DNA of 64,000 nt, taken from Roseicyclus sp. (lineage in GTDB: Bacteria > Pseudomonadota > Alphaproteobacteria > Rhodobacterales > Rhodobacteraceae). Positions within the stretch are counted from its first letter, which is position 1. Every line of letters begins with the position of its first letter. A program made the translations under genes and the position numbers. Below are positions 10,040 through 19,149 of this stretch, piece after piece. The stretch spans positions 1-64,000 of the forward strand of contig JAGYLB010000093.1 in assembly GCA_018401055.1 (NCBI GenBank), in the 5' to 3' direction. The notes under the pieces are model-generated. The model searched no databases. It worked only from the letters and a program-made list of their open reading frames with translations, and had not been told where the DNA came from.

Positions 10040-11299
10040 TCAGCCCTCCATGGCGAGGAATTCCAGCACCATCGCCGCCGTCCAGGTGAATCGCCCGCCG
10101 CCCAGCGGCTCGCCGGTGATCGGGTCGTAATATTCCGCAAAGCCGCTTTCGCGGATCAGATCAAGGCTCGATGCCGTGATACGGGCGGCAGCGGGGTCCT
10201 GCCCGGCACGGGCCAGCCCGTCAGCGATCATGTAATTGACCACCAGCCAGACCGGCCCCCGCCAGTAGCGCTTGGCGTCGAACTCGGCTGCTTGCGGCGG
10301 GTGGCTGGCGACACGGAATCTTGTGCCATGTGCCTCGATGCTTGTCGCGATGGCCTCGGCGCGGACGGGCGGAATGGCGCAAAAGGCCGCCAGAAGACCC
10401 CCGACCGACGGGCTGTCGATCAGTGCGTCCGCCACCCGGTCGCGGCACAGGTATTGGCCGTGATCGGGCGACCACAGGCTTTCCATCGCGGCCAGCCCCT
10501 TGGCGGCCAGCGCCCGGTTCTCGGTAGCCAGCGCGGTCTCGCCCAAGGCCTCGGCCAGATCGGCAAGTTCCGCGCAGGACCGGATCAGGATGGCGTTGAA
10601 GCCCGGGTCGATCACTTGAAAGGGCGAGGCATCGTGCATCCGCGCCGTATCCCAGCCCAGGGCCCGGAAATGCTCGACCAGCCACAGGTAGCGGTCATAT
10701 TGCTCCTTTGTCGGGCGATGCTCGGGGTTGGCGTGCTGGGTGTCTCGGCGGGTATAGGGGGCAATCCCCTCGGTCGGCACGCGGGCAAAGGGCGTGTCCC
10801 AGTCCACCGAATTGTCGCGCCCCGATTCCCATGGGTGCAAGATCGCCACCAGCCCCTCGCCCTTGGGGTCGCGGGTGGCGAAAAACCAGCGGTGCCATGC
10901 TGCTACCTTGGGCAGAAGGGCGCGCGCCTGCGCCTCGGCGGCGGGGCGGTCGGTGGCGCGGTCGAACAGGCGCTTGAGCGCGAAACCGGCGACGGGGGGC
11001 TGGGTGATGCCGCTCGTCGGCACCGGGCGGCCCGTGGCCCAGACCGTCGGCCCCGGAAAATAGCCGTCATCCATCTGGTGGAACACGATATGGGGCACCA
11101 TCCCGCAGGGCCATTGATGGGCGAACAATGTCTCGATCTCGGTCCAGGCGCGGGCCTCGTCGAAGTGGCGCTGACCCAGGGCGGTCAGGCACGAATCCCA
11201 GTTCCACTGGAACGGGTACAGGCCCTTGGTGGGCACTGTGTAGCTGCCGCGATCATTCTCGCGCAGGATGGCAATGGCGTGCTCGGAAAGGGTGGTCAT
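10040..11299 (-). CDS. GH63/trehalase-like six-hairpin glycoside hydrolase
   Basis: 419 residues, intact. The N-terminal segment contains LYPFQWNWDSCLTALGQ and CGMVPHIVFH, and the C-terminal half has AKRYWRGPVWLVVNYMIADG. These are features of the (alpha/alpha)6 clan that includes mannosylglycerate/glucosylglycerate hydrolases and alpha-glucosidase I. There is no signal peptide, so it should cleave an imported glycoside in the cytoplasm. The ATG at 11299 overlaps the ATPase stop (ATGA). Together with the LacI regulator and the ABC importer it probably degrades a small oligosaccharide or a glucosyl- or mannosylglycerate-like solute. The exact substrate is not shown by the sequence. Confidence 0.75.
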   Translation of the reverse strand: MTTLSEHAIAILRENDRGSYTVPTKGLYPFQWNWDSCLTALGQRHFDEARAWTEIETLFAHQWPCGMVPHIVFHQMDDGYFPGPTVWATGRPVPTSGITQPPVAGFALKRLFDRATDRPAAEAQARALLPKVAAWHRWFFATRDPKGEGLVAILHPWESGRDNSVDWDTPFARVPTEGIAPYTRRDTQHANPEHRPTKEQYDRYLWLVEHFRALGWDTARMHDASPFQVIDPGFNAILIRSCAELADLAEALGETALATENRALAAKGLAAMESLWSPDHGQYLCRDRVADALIDSPSVGGLLAAFCAIPPVRAEAIATSIEAHGTRFRVASHPPQAAEFDAKRYWRGPVWLVVNYMIADGLARAGQDPAAARITASSLDLIRESGFAEYYDPITGEPLGGGRFTWTAAMVLEFLAMEG

Positions 11300-12332
11300 C
11301 GCAGGGCTTTCTGGGTCTCGGGGTTGAACCAACGGATACGGTCGGCCATGGGGGCAAGGTGGAGCACATCGCCGGGGCGGGGCACCAGCGTGCTGTCGAT
11401 CACGGCGCGAAACGGCTGGCCCGCCACGGTGGCCGTCACCAGCGTGTGGGGCCCCAGCGGTTCGACCACGCACCTCCGCCTGCAGGCCGGTGTCGCTTGG
11501 GTGCAAATCCTCGGGGCGGATGGCAAATTCGGCGGCGGGCGCTTGGGGCCCGGCGAACACCTGCCCGCCGACCTGCCGATTGGCCCGCGCCTGCCGGGGT
11601 TGCCGCCAGAAAGTTCATCGGCGGGTTGCCGATGAAACTCCCGACAAAGCGCGCGGCGGGGTTGCGGTAGACCTCCACAGGGCCTGCGGCCTGCACGATC
11701 TTTCCGCCGTTCATCACCGAGATGCGGTCGGCAAGGCTCATCGCCTCGACCTGGTCATGGGTGACGTAGATCGTCGTGGTGTTGGACCCCGCCAGCACGC
11801 CCTTCAACTCGGCCCGCATCTCCAGCCTGAGCAGCGCGTCGAGGTTGGACAGCGGCTCGTCCATCAAAATCACCTCGGGCTCCATCGCCAGCGCGCGGGC
11901 GACGGCCACGCGTTGCCTTTGGCCGCCCGACAACTGGCCGGAATAGCGTTTGAGCAATTGCTCGATATGCATCAGCTCCGCCGTCCGCGTGACGCGGCGC
12001 GTGACCTCGGCCTGCGGCATCTTCTTCATCCTGAGGCCGAAGGCGATGTTTTCGAAAACGGTCAGATGCGGAAAGACGGCATAGTTCTGGAACACCATCG
12101 CGATACCCCGCTCGCGGGGGGGCAGTTGGTCCACGCGCCGGTCGCCGATCCAGACCTCGCCCTTCGACGCTGTTTCCAGCCCCGCGATGATACGCAAAAG
12201 CGTGGTCTTGCCGCAGCCCGAGGCACCCAGAAGCACCATGAACTCGCGGTCTGCGATGGTCAGGTCGACGTCATGCAGCGCGGTGAAGGTGCCAAAATCC
12301 TTGGCGACACCCTTGATACGGATCTCGGCCAT
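11296..12332 (-). CDS. Sugar ABC transporter ATPase, MalK/UgpC type (two frameshifts near 11470 and 11605)
   Basis: About 345 residues. Walker [11 protein letters not shown] is near residue 37, the signature LSGGQRQR near 134, Walker [14 protein letters not shown] near 154 and the switch VTHDQVEAMSLADR near 188. A TOBE/OB regulatory domain follows with EFAIRPEDLHPSD and VVEPLGPHTLVTATVAGQ. Two one-base shifts at about 11605 and 11470 scatter this C-terminal part over three frames, yet each piece is well conserved. It is cytoplasmic and energises the two upstream permeases. It starts at 12332 with AGGAGG-like bases upstream and its stop overlaps the glycosidase start. Confidence 0.85.
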
Positions 12333-12365
12333 GTCAGACCTCCTGTCGTTTTGGGCGGGCTTGGG

Positions 12366-13214
12366 TCATCGGTTGGCGATGCCCCACATGGCGAAAAGAT
12401 ACTTGCGCACCGCGAATATGAAGAGGAGCGCGGGGACGACCAGCGCCGCCCCGCCTGCGAATTTCAGGTGCAGGGGCGAAACGTCGAGCGATTGCAGCAA
12501 GAAGGCCGTGAGCGTCCGGTTTTCGATCGTCAGCACGGCGGCGGCAAAGACCTCGTTCCACGAGATGACAAAGGCGAAAACGGCCGAGGCCGCGATGCCG
12601 GGTGCGGCCAGCGGAAGCACCACCTTGGTGACGGCCTGCAGCCGGGTGCAGCCCAGCGTCCAGGCCGCTTCCTCCAACTCGACCGGGATGCCCGAAAAGA
12701 GGGAAAAGGTGATGAGGACGGCAAAGGGCAGCGCCAGCGTCGCATGGACAAGGGCCAGACCAAGGATCGTGTCGTCAAGGCCTGTGCGGATGAACATGAC
12801 CGCCAGCGGCAAGGCCAAAAGCGGCAGCGGGAAGGCGCGGGTCATGATGACGAGAAAGCGGAACGCCTCCTTGCCGGGGAAATCGAAACGCGACAGCGCA
12901 TAGCCCGCCGGAGCGCCCAGCCCGATGGCCACAATCATCGTCACGCAGGCGACCTGAACGGAGTTCCACAGCGCATCCAACACGCCCCGAAAGCCAAAGA
13001 AGAACTCGAGCGAGGCGGTATCGAAGGACGGGATTATGGATCGCGGAAAGGATGTGACCTCCTCCGGGGCCGACAGCGCATTGGCCAGAAGCAGCCAAAT
13101 CGGCACCAACACCCAGGCGACCAGCAGGCCGACGCCGGTGACAAAGACCCAGTGGCCGGTCTGGCGCACACGGTCCGGGGCAGGGGGCGCGTCGGGGGTG
13201 GCAGCCTCGGTCAT
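12366..13214 (-). CDS. Sugar ABC transporter permease, MalG type
   Basis: 282 residues, intact. A cytoplasmic tail of about 20 residues precedes the first helix (residues 22-43, WVFVTGVGLLVAWVLVPIWLL); five further helices follow. The EAA coupling motif is seen as EEAAWTLGCTRLQAVTKVVLPLA. This is the MalG/CUT1-type inner-membrane subunit, second in the permease pair. The ATG at 13214 overlaps the stop of the MalF-type permease (ATGA). The stop lies 34 bases before the ATPase start. Confidence 0.88.
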   Translation of the reverse strand: MTEAATPDAPPAPDRVRQTGHWVFVTGVGLLVAWVLVPIWLLLANALSAPEEVTSFPRSIIPSFDTASLEFFFGFRGVLDALWNSVQVACVTMIVAIGLGAPAGYALSRFDFPGKEAFRFLVIMTRAFPLPLLALPLAVMFIRTGLDDTILGLALVHATLALPFAVLITFSLFSGIPVELEEAAWTLGCTRLQAVTKVVLPLAAPGIAASAVFAFVISWNEVFAAAVLTIENRTLTAFLLQSLDVSPLHLKFAGGAALVVPALLFIFAVRKYLFAMWGIANR

Positions 13215-14053
13215 ATCCGCGCCTCCTTCGGGACGTGCAGCACGCGCAAGATGACCAGCGTGAAGGCAACGGAAATGCCAAGGATCACCATCGCATAGGC
13301 CGCCGCCACGCCCCGGTCCTGCATGGTGAATTGCCACTGGTAGGTCTCGCTCATCAGCACGGGGAATTGCGTGCCGCCAAGCGCCACCACGACGGCAAAG
13401 ACCTCGAAGGCCAGGATCACCCGCAAGATCAGCGCCGTCTGCAGGCTGGGCCTGAGCATCGGCAGGGTCACGCGTGTAAACCGCTGCCAGCGTGACGCGC
13501 CGAACACCTCGGCCGCCTCGCCGTATTCCTTGGGGATCAGGCCCATGCCCGCCACCAGGATCACCATCATGATCGCGGTCGCGCGCCAGACCTCGGCCAG
13601 CACGATCGCCAGCAAGATCACCCATGTGTTCTGGTAGCTCAGGAACAGGATGGGCCGTTCGATCACGCCAAGCCCGTAGAGCATGGAGTTGAGAAAGCCC
13701 GATTGCTCGAAGATCGCCAGCCAGATCAGCCCCGCTGCAAGGTCCGAGATGCCCAACGGAATGGCGAAGATATACAGAAGCGTCGACCGGCCCTTTTGCA
13801 GCTTGGTCACGATCGAGGCCATGGTAAGCGCCATGGCCAGCTGGATCGGCACCACGATGCCCGCCAGCAAAAGCGTGTTCCAGAACGCGGTCGGGAATTT
13901 CCAGTGGCTCGCCATGCGCTGATAATTGTCCAGCGTGACCTCACCGCCGCGGGTGACACTGTCCCACGCCACGTTTGCGAACGGGTAGAGAAAGAACACC
14001 GCCAGAAACAGCGTCGCGGGCAGCAGGAGCATGTAGGGCAAGGCGCGGGGCAT
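13211..14053 (-). CDS. Sugar ABC transporter permease, MalF type
   Basis: 280 residues, intact, with six predicted helices beginning YMLLLPATLFLAVFFLYPF. The EAA loop is EYGEAAEVFGASRWQRFTRV. It forms the membrane channel of the CUT1-type importer with the MalG-like subunit. The start at 14053 has AGGAAA upstream. About 137 non-coding bases containing a hairpin separate it from the binding-protein gene, a usual arrangement that lets the binding protein be made in excess. Confidence 0.88.
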   Translation of the reverse strand: MPRALPYMLLLPATLFLAVFFLYPFANVAWDSVTRGGEVTLDNYQRMASHWKFPTAFWNTLLLAGIVVPIQLAMALTMASIVTKLQKGRSTLLYIFAIPLGISDLAAGLIWLAIFEQSGFLNSMLYGLGVIERPILFLSYQNTWVILLAIVLAEVWRATAIMMVILVAGMGLIPKEYGEAAEVFGASRWQRFTRVTLPMLRPSLQTALILRVILAFEVFAVVVALGGTQFPVLMSETYQWQFTMQDRGVAAAYAMVILGISVAFTLVILRVLHVPKEARI

Positions 14054-14145
14054 GGCGCTTTCCTTGTGCGGGCCTTGTGCGGGGCGCGGGCCAGGCTTTG
14101 GAGCGTGGGCTTGGGGTGGCAAGGCGCGGCCGCCGCCTTTGCCGA

Positions 14146-14168
14146 CCCTTCCCCGATTGGGGGAAGGG
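14146..14168. terminator. Hairpin between sugar-binding-protein and permease genes
   Basis: CCCTTCCCC at 14146-14154 pairs perfectly with 14160-14168 across a five-base loop. It lies about 22 bases after the binding-protein stop on the transcribed (minus) strand and has no T run. It is probably a partial terminator or a 3'-end stabiliser that raises the ratio of binding protein to permease. Confidence 0.55.
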
Positions 14169-14189
14169 CGCTTCACATGTTGGTCTTGC

Positions 14190-15455
14190 TCAGTTCACTG
14201 GGCAGGGGCCGTCCGACGGCGCGTCCGGGGCCCAGCACGGGGCATTGGCCTGAACCATTAGCGCCCGCAGCACCTCGGCCTGTGCATCCAGTGTTTCCTC
14301 GACCGGGCGACCGGCAAGGATGATCTGCTCGAATGTGTCGGTGTAGATCTGGCTGAACTGACCGCCCAGATCGCCCAAACCCATCGGGAGCAGTGCCGGC
14401 AGCGCATCGGGTGCACCGGTCATGGTGGCAATCGCAGGCGCGAAGGCCTGAACCGAGGCCGGCATGTCGTCGGGCATATCCACCGGCATGACCGGGAAGA
14501 AGTTGGTGGCGCGCAAGGTGGCGATCTGCGTCTCGGGCGACAGCATGTAATCGACCAGCGCCATCGACTGTTCCGCGTCGGGGGCGGTGTTCATGACAGC
14601 GAGGCCCGCCAGCACGGGCATGTAGGCGCGCCCCTCGGGGCCTGCGGGGGCGGGGAAGGCCACGAAATCATCGGGCCGCTGGTTGAAGGCATCGGCCAGT
14701 CGCGCGACATGGTCGAATGCGATCCAGACATCCCCGGTCAACAGGGGCTCTTGCATGAAGCTGTAATTGGTCGAGGCGGGCGTGGTGTGGCTCCAGAGTT
14801 CCGCGAACACGCCCCATGCCTCCACCGCCGCCTCGGACCGGAATTCGGTCACGGTCGACCCGGTGTAGGCGGGCAACAGGAAGCCCTGAAAGAAGCGATG
14901 GCGCAGACCTTGCGGGCCAGCCGGAAAGCCGAAGCGGCGTTCTCCGGTCGCCTCGTGGACGGCGGCCGCCCATGCAATCAGCTGGTCATAGGTCAGCGCG
15001 TTCAGATCGGCCCCATCGGGCAGGTATTGCAGCGCCTCGCGGTTGGCGGCCATCAGGTAGGTGGCTTGCATCCACGGGATGTAGAGTTGCTGATCGGTGC
15101 CCAGGCGGCCCAGTTCCAGCATGGCCTCGCCGATGCCGGATGTGTCGACGGCAGACAGGTCCATGAACCCGTCCTCCAGACCGGTCAGGTCTCCATGCAA
15201 GCCCCCCAGCACCGCGATGGTGCCGCTGCCTGCCTGCATCTCGGCCTGGATCCGGGTCAGCCACGGGCCGTTGTCCATCCCTTGGTAATCGACGCCACCT
15301 TCGAAGCCGGCCAGCACCTGCTCGCGCATGGCCTGGGTTTCCTCGACCGGTTTGGCCTGTGTCGACCAGAACAGGGCCTCGGCTGCGACCGGTCCTGCCA
15401 GAAGCGTCATGGTGGCAAGGGCAACGCCCGCCTTCAGTGTATTGATTGTGTTCAT
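14190..15455 (-). CDS. Sugar ABC transporter substrate-binding protein
   Basis: 421 residues, intact. The signal peptide is residues 1-24 (LKAGVALATMTLLAGPVAAEA). The mature protein has the family-1 extracellular-binding fold: YLMAANREALQYL, ALTYDQLIAWAAAVHEATG, WIAFDHVARLADAF, VLAGLAVMNTAPDAEQSMALVDYML. It is periplasmic and delivers a sugar or sugar derivative to the permease pair. The start at 15455 has AGGGAGGAAAG upstream. Only 26 bases separate it from the LacI regulator, so the regulator and transporter are one transcription unit. A single substrate cannot be assigned. Confidence 0.88.
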   Translation of the reverse strand: MNTINTLKAGVALATMTLLAGPVAAEALFWSTQAKPVEETQAMREQVLAGFEGGVDYQGMDNGPWLTRIQAEMQAGSGTIAVLGGLHGDLTGLEDGFMDLSAVDTSGIGEAMLELGRLGTDQQLYIPWMQATYLMAANREALQYLPDGADLNALTYDQLIAWAAAVHEATGERRFGFPAGPQGLRHRFFQGFLLPAYTGSTVTEFRSEAAVEAWGVFAELWSHTTPASTNYSFMQEPLLTGDVWIAFDHVARLADAFNQRPDDFVAFPAPAGPEGRAYMPVLAGLAVMNTAPDAEQSMALVDYMLSPETQIATLRATNFFPVMPVDMPDDMPASVQAFAPAIATMTGAPDALPALLPMGLGDLGGQFSQIYTDTFEQIILAGRPVEETLDAQAEVLRALMVQANAPCWAPDAPSDGPCPVN

Positions 15456-15481
15456 GGTTCTTTCCTCCCTTTCGTTGCTTG

Positions 15482-16515
15482 TCATGTTGGTGCCGTACCG
15501 TGGCTGGCTCGCAAGACCAGCCTCGGCCGCACCAGCCGCTTCATCGGCGGCGTCTGCGGGTCCCTGATCCGGGCCACAAGCATCCGTGCCGAGTCCTTCG
15601 CAGCTTCATGGGTGTCGCTGTCGAAGGTTGTCAGCCCCGGCCGCGCCAAGGCGGCAGAGGCGATGTTGTCGAAGCCGATCACGCTCAGGTCTGTCGGCAC
15701 CGACAGCGACAGGCCCTCGGCCTCGCGCAGCACAGCCAGCGCCAGACCGTCGAACATCGCCAGCACGGCCGTCGGCCGGTCATCCGACTGCAGCATGTCG
15801 CGGATCACCTGCGCCCGCCGCGCCGCGTCATAGCGTGGCGATGTCACGATGCTCAGGCTGACCCCAGGATCGCCGCACCGCTCCATCGCCTGCACCAACC
15901 CCTCGGTCCGGTGCAGGCGGAAGGTCATCGGTTCCTCGATGGTCAGCAGCGCAAAGCGGCGATGGCCCAGAGCGTAAAGCAGGTCAAAGGCCTCGCCAAA
16001 GGCGGTGAAGCCGTCCGTGTCGATCCAGTCATGGCGCGCGACCTCGGTCGCCACGCGCCCATGGGTGACAAAGGGAAACCCCTCTGCAAGCAGGTAGTCG
16101 ACCCGCGGGTCGACCTCCGAGTCCGGCCAAGGATCAGCCCGTCGGCCCGGCGCGTCGCCACGATGTTGCGGATCACCGACAGTTCGGACTGACCTTCCGG
16201 AATCGCCGCCAGAAACAGATCGACCCCGGCCTCGGCCAGCCCATGGCCCAGACCCGAGATGTAGTCGCCAAGATAGCTGTCCTCGCGGCCATAGCCCGGA
16301 TCGGTCAGCACCAGCCCGGCAAAGCCGGTGTTGCGCTTGCCGACCAGAACTTGCGCCGCACGGTTGGGCGTATATCCAAGCTTGCGCGCCGCATCCTGCA
16401 CGCGGGTGCGCGTCACCTCTGGAATGCGGCCTTGCCCGGACAACGCCCGCGAGACTGTCGAAACCGACAGGTCCAGAGCGCGGGCAATGTCCTTGATCGT
16501 GGTCGAGCTCATCAT
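15482..16515 (-). CDS. LacI-family transcriptional regulator (frameshift near 16125)
   Basis: About 344 residues. The HTH is at residues 5-25 (TIKDIARALDLSVSTVSRAL), followed by the hinge helix NRAAQVLVGKRNTGFAGLV. The periplasmic-binding-protein-like sensor contains ADGLILGRT and, after the shift near 16125, DPRVDYLLAEGFPFVTHGR, and ends with the usual VIGFDNIASAALARPGLTTF. Adjacent ATGs at 16515 and 16512 both fit. It heads the sugar operon and faces a perfect operator 64 bases upstream, so it probably represses itself together with the transporter and hydrolase genes until the sugar binds. Confidence 0.88.
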
Positions 16516-16578
16516 GGCCCCTGCTGCGACGCCCGATTCTCATCGTTCGATGCTGTCAGGCTAGCGCTTGATCTTCAA

Positions 16579-16598
16579 TTGAGCAAACGTTTGCTCAA
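16579..16598. promoter_or_regulatory. Perfect 20-bp LacI-type operator
   Basis: TTGAGCAAACGTTTGCTCAA at 16579-16598 is a perfect palindrome with the central CG (here AACGTT) typical of LacI/GalR operators. It lies 64 bases upstream of the LacI-family start and is the only such site I see in the operon. One operator would therefore control all genes from 16515 down to 9325. Confidence 0.8.
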
Positions 16599-16599
16599 C

Positions 16600-16922
16600 C
16601 TTGCCTGTCACATGCCTCGGGTGAGGTCGGGCCCGGAGAAGGGGGCAGCATGGCACCTACGGGTTTCGTTCAGTCAACTGCGCCGCGCACAGCAAGCGCT
16701 GCACATCAAATGGCGCTCAGTTCGCGCAAATCAGGGGCACGTCCTTCGCCGAAACCAGTGCACTTCGGGCGCGTACGTCCTGACGTCAAGATGAGGGGCG
16801 CTCTGCACACGGTCTAACCGTTCGGAGTCAAGCTGTAGGACTCGGCACGCAGAGCGGTGCAACAAAGTCTTTCCGGCAGCTCCGGCCGCTATCGGACAAC
16901 GGTCTGAAGAAATCGAGCTCCC
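16600..16922. other. Non-coding stretch, nothing recognised
   Basis: Between the LacI operator and the methyltransferase. No reading frame shows conserved motifs or a ribosome-binding site, and no tRNA or repeat is visible. It marks a change toward less GC-rich sequence. Confidence 0.4.
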
Positions 16923-17633
16923 CTATTCCTGGGGCCTTTCAAACAGCCATTTTCCGTCATCGACGATCAATTCGATGCTTCGCTCCGCACAGAATCTATT
17001 TACTGCGTCAATTACCCCTTGCCAATCGCTGGAATAATCGTCGCCGAACATGGCCCCGCCTGGATTGAGGATTTGAAAGTACCGCGTCAGATCCATATAG
17101 ACCTCGTCTGCTTCATGGCCCGCATCGACATCGATCGCGTCGGCCATCACGTTCAGCCGCTTGAGCAAATAGGCGCTGCAGGTGGAGGTCATCGGCAAAG
17201 GGTAGATGCGGTCCGTGGCGTCATGCTGCTTCACGTTGAAGATGAATTGCCGGAACATGCTGGGGTAGCCATCGCGCAGCATCAGGCTGGCGCGAAATTC
17301 GGCGTCCAGCCACAGTCCGTCATTTGAACCCAGCCATGTGTCGACACAGATGAATCTTATATCACAGCCAAGCCGCTGGCTGAGCGCGTCCATGTGCAGG
17401 ATCGATGCGCCTTTCCATGTGCCGACTTCAACGACCACCTTGGGCCGGTAAGTGTCGAACACCCGTTTGAAGATCCGGTGCTGGCTTTCCCAGCCCTGCG
17501 TGTCTTTGCTCAGGCCCTCGAAATCCATCGTGTCGTAATCTTTTGTCAGGCCTATGGATTCAAACACGGCATCAAGATCTGCCCCGGAGCCGGTCGAGGC
17601 CGTGACTCTGGGTGCCTGCTGGCGTCGGGACAC
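16923..17633 (-). CDS. Class I SAM-dependent methyltransferase-like protein (CmcI/Methyltransf_24 type)
   Basis: 236 residues if the GTG at 17633 is used. The Rossmann motif I is VVVEVGTWKGASILHMDAL, followed by IRFICVDTWLGSNDG and the acidic strand ending GAMFGDDYSSDWQGVIDAVNRF. This resembles CmcI-like and Methyltransf_24 proteins, often found in surface-glycan or secondary-metabolite loci. The start is uncertain: no clear ribosome-binding site, and an internal ATG at MDFEGLS is also possible. It stands alone, and upstream and downstream sequences are less GC-rich than the rest of the window, suggesting a transferred cargo gene. The methyl acceptor is unknown. Confidence 0.65.
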   Translation of the reverse strand: MSRRQQAPRVTASTGSGADLDAVFESIGLTKDYDTMDFEGLSKDTQGWESQHRIFKRVFDTYRPKVVVEVGTWKGASILHMDALSQRLGCDIRFICVDTWLGSNDGLWLDAEFRASLMLRDGYPSMFRQFIFNVKQHDATDRIYPLPMTSTCSAYLLKRLNVMADAIDVDAGHEADEVYMDLTRYFQILNPGGAMFGDDYSSDWQGVIDAVNRFCAERSIELIVDDGKWLFERPQE

Positions 17634-18235
17634 TCCGTTGGAGAACAGGCCACCTTGCCTGCTGAAGGCAAGGCACCGCGATACGAATTGCTGCGCCGAA
17701 TTGGGCGTGGGAAATCTCCAAATCGTTGATCAATGGATTTTGAAAAACTCAACTATTGTGACAAAGCAAAAATCAATGCCCCAAGGGGCGTGCTACTTGA
17801 TGAATAGTCCGCCTGAATATGGCCATTTAACAAGTATTTTTGGTCCCGAGCGCTGTCTACAGTCAAGAAAATGCACCGAACTGATCAAATCGCGCCCTGA
17901 ACGCGACTGATCTTGGCCCGGCACAAACGTTTTGCAGAGCGGCGCAAAGACCTGTTTTGCCACTTTCGTCGGGTCAGGTCGGAATGTTTCTGAAGGCCAC
18001 AGCGGCGTGCGCGATGTCGGCAGATGGTTCCCATCATCGCGCGGGCAATCGCCGCATCCGCCGCTTGGCAGGTCGTGCCGCGGGCGTGCTCGGGCACCGC
18101 CGTCAAGACCACCGAAATCGACAGGCTCTCCTCGAGCCGACGCGTAAGGTGAGCACCCGATCGCCGGGACATCTGACCAGCGTAAGCGAAGCGGGCCCGT
18201 CCCGCCCGTCCCGCCCGCCTGCGATGCGGCCTGGT
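17634..18235. other. AT-richer intergenic stretch, no supported gene
   Basis: About 600 bases with visible AT-rich runs around 17730-17850. Open frames here carry no recognisable motif or convincing start. It separates the orphan methyltransferase from the B12-binding protein cluster. Confidence 0.4.
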
Positions 18236-19057
18236 TCAGTCGCGCAGGCGGATCAGGCGATCGAGGTCCTGAAAGGCCGCGCGCGTGTCCCGGAACACGA
18301 GGTCGATATCGACCAGCGCATGCAGCCGGTCGGTATCGAGGCTCGGCCCCAGGGCCACGCCGATGATGGCGTGCGGCACGGCGATGCGCATCGCCACCAC
18401 CAGACGCACAAGGGCATCGAGCCGCCGCTCGCCGCTCAGGGACAGGCCGATGATCTGCGGCCGGGTCCGTTCCACATGCGCGACGAGCGCGTCGTGGTCC
18501 GTGTCGGTCCGCAGGTCGATCTCCCAGCCGACGTCGCGAAACATGTCGGCCGCGATTGTGATCCCGATCCCATGATCCTCGCCCGGCACCGTGGCAAACA
18601 GCGCGCAGCGCTTTCCATCCATGGCCGGAGGCGCGGTTGGGCGCTCGGCCCGCAAGGCCCGCATAAGAGCGTAGAGGTGGCCGGTGCCGTAGGTCACCTG
18701 CGCAAAAGTCAGGCTGTCCGTGTCCCAGCCGTCGCCAAGATGGCGCGCGGCGGCGGTGATGTAGCCAAGGTAGACCCCTTGGCGCGTGATGCCCTCGGCC
18801 CTGCGATCTTGGATGAAGCGCAGCGCGACCTCCGCCTCGGGCTGGATCAAGGCTTCGCAAAAGGCCGCGATCTTGTCGGGGTCAATATCGGGCGTCTCGA
18901 AGACAGCCTCGCGCGGGAGAACCGTGGCAAGGCGGCGCACGATATCTTGCGCAAGCGCTTCGACCGCGCCGGGGGCGAAAACATCGCGCTTCGCGGCGAA
19001 AAGCGACGCCGTGCGCGTGAACACTTCCGCGTCGAACGCTCCTTGCGCTGTGTCCAT
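18236..19057 (-). CDS. Cobalamin-binding-domain regulator, PpaA/AerR- or MtbC1-like
   Basis: 273 residues from the ATG at 19057, preceded by GGGGAGG. The N-terminal helical half (residues about 40-130) is a B12-cap-like domain ending in GYITAAARHLGDGWDTDSLTFAQVT. The C-terminal half is a B12-binding Rossmann fold with TVPGEDHGIGITIAADMFRDVGW; the canonical DxHxxG reads EDHGIG here, keeping the histidine. IIGLSLSGERRLDALV follows. This is the layout of PpaA/AerR, B12-dependent redox/light antirepressors of photosynthesis genes. There is no DNA-binding domain, so it should act through a partner. It lies next to a photolyase-like gene. An upstream GTG start (19153) is possible but would remove the intergenic inverted repeat. 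Confidence 0.75.
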   Translation of the reverse strand: MDTAQGAFDAEVFTRTASLFAAKRDVFAPGAVEALAQDIVRRLATVLPREAVFETPDIDPDKIAAFCEALIQPEAEVALRFIQDRRAEGITRQGVYLGYITAAARHLGDGWDTDSLTFAQVTYGTGHLYALMRALRAERPTAPPAMDGKRCALFATVPGEDHGIGITIAADMFRDVGWEIDLRTDTDHDALVAHVERTRPQIIGLSLSGERRLDALVRLVVAMRIAVPHAIIGVALGPSLDTDRLHALVDIDLVFRDTRAAFQDLDRLIRLRD

Positions 19058-19080
19058 TGCCTCGGCCTCCCCAAGTGCCA

Positions 19081-19096
19081 GCATACTTTTGTATGC
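19081..19096. promoter_or_regulatory. Inverted repeat GCATAC-TTTT-GTATGC upstream of the B12 protein
   Basis: A perfect 6-bp dyad with a four-base centre, 24 bases upstream of the chosen start at 19057. The position suits an operator or the -10 region of a promoter for the B12-binding protein gene. The regulator is unknown. Confidence 0.4.
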
Positions 19097-19149
19097 GGTT
19101 CCTTCAAGTGCGTCATGTTGTTTTGATACCGGGGTGACCTCCGGAGCTG

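Noticed and set aside
11490..13298. A 602-codon open frame on the plus strand
   Set aside because: Lies antisense to the ABC ATPase and permease whose motifs are clear; no domain in the shadow frame.
16600..16922. tRNA, phage attachment site or transposase remnant next to the methyltransferase
   Set aside because: No cloverleaf, no terminal repeats and no transposase motifs could be found by eye.
17793..18860. A long minus-strand frame overlapping the B12-binding protein gene
   Set aside because: Different frame from the clearly recognisable cobalamin-binding domain; arginine-rich and without motifs.
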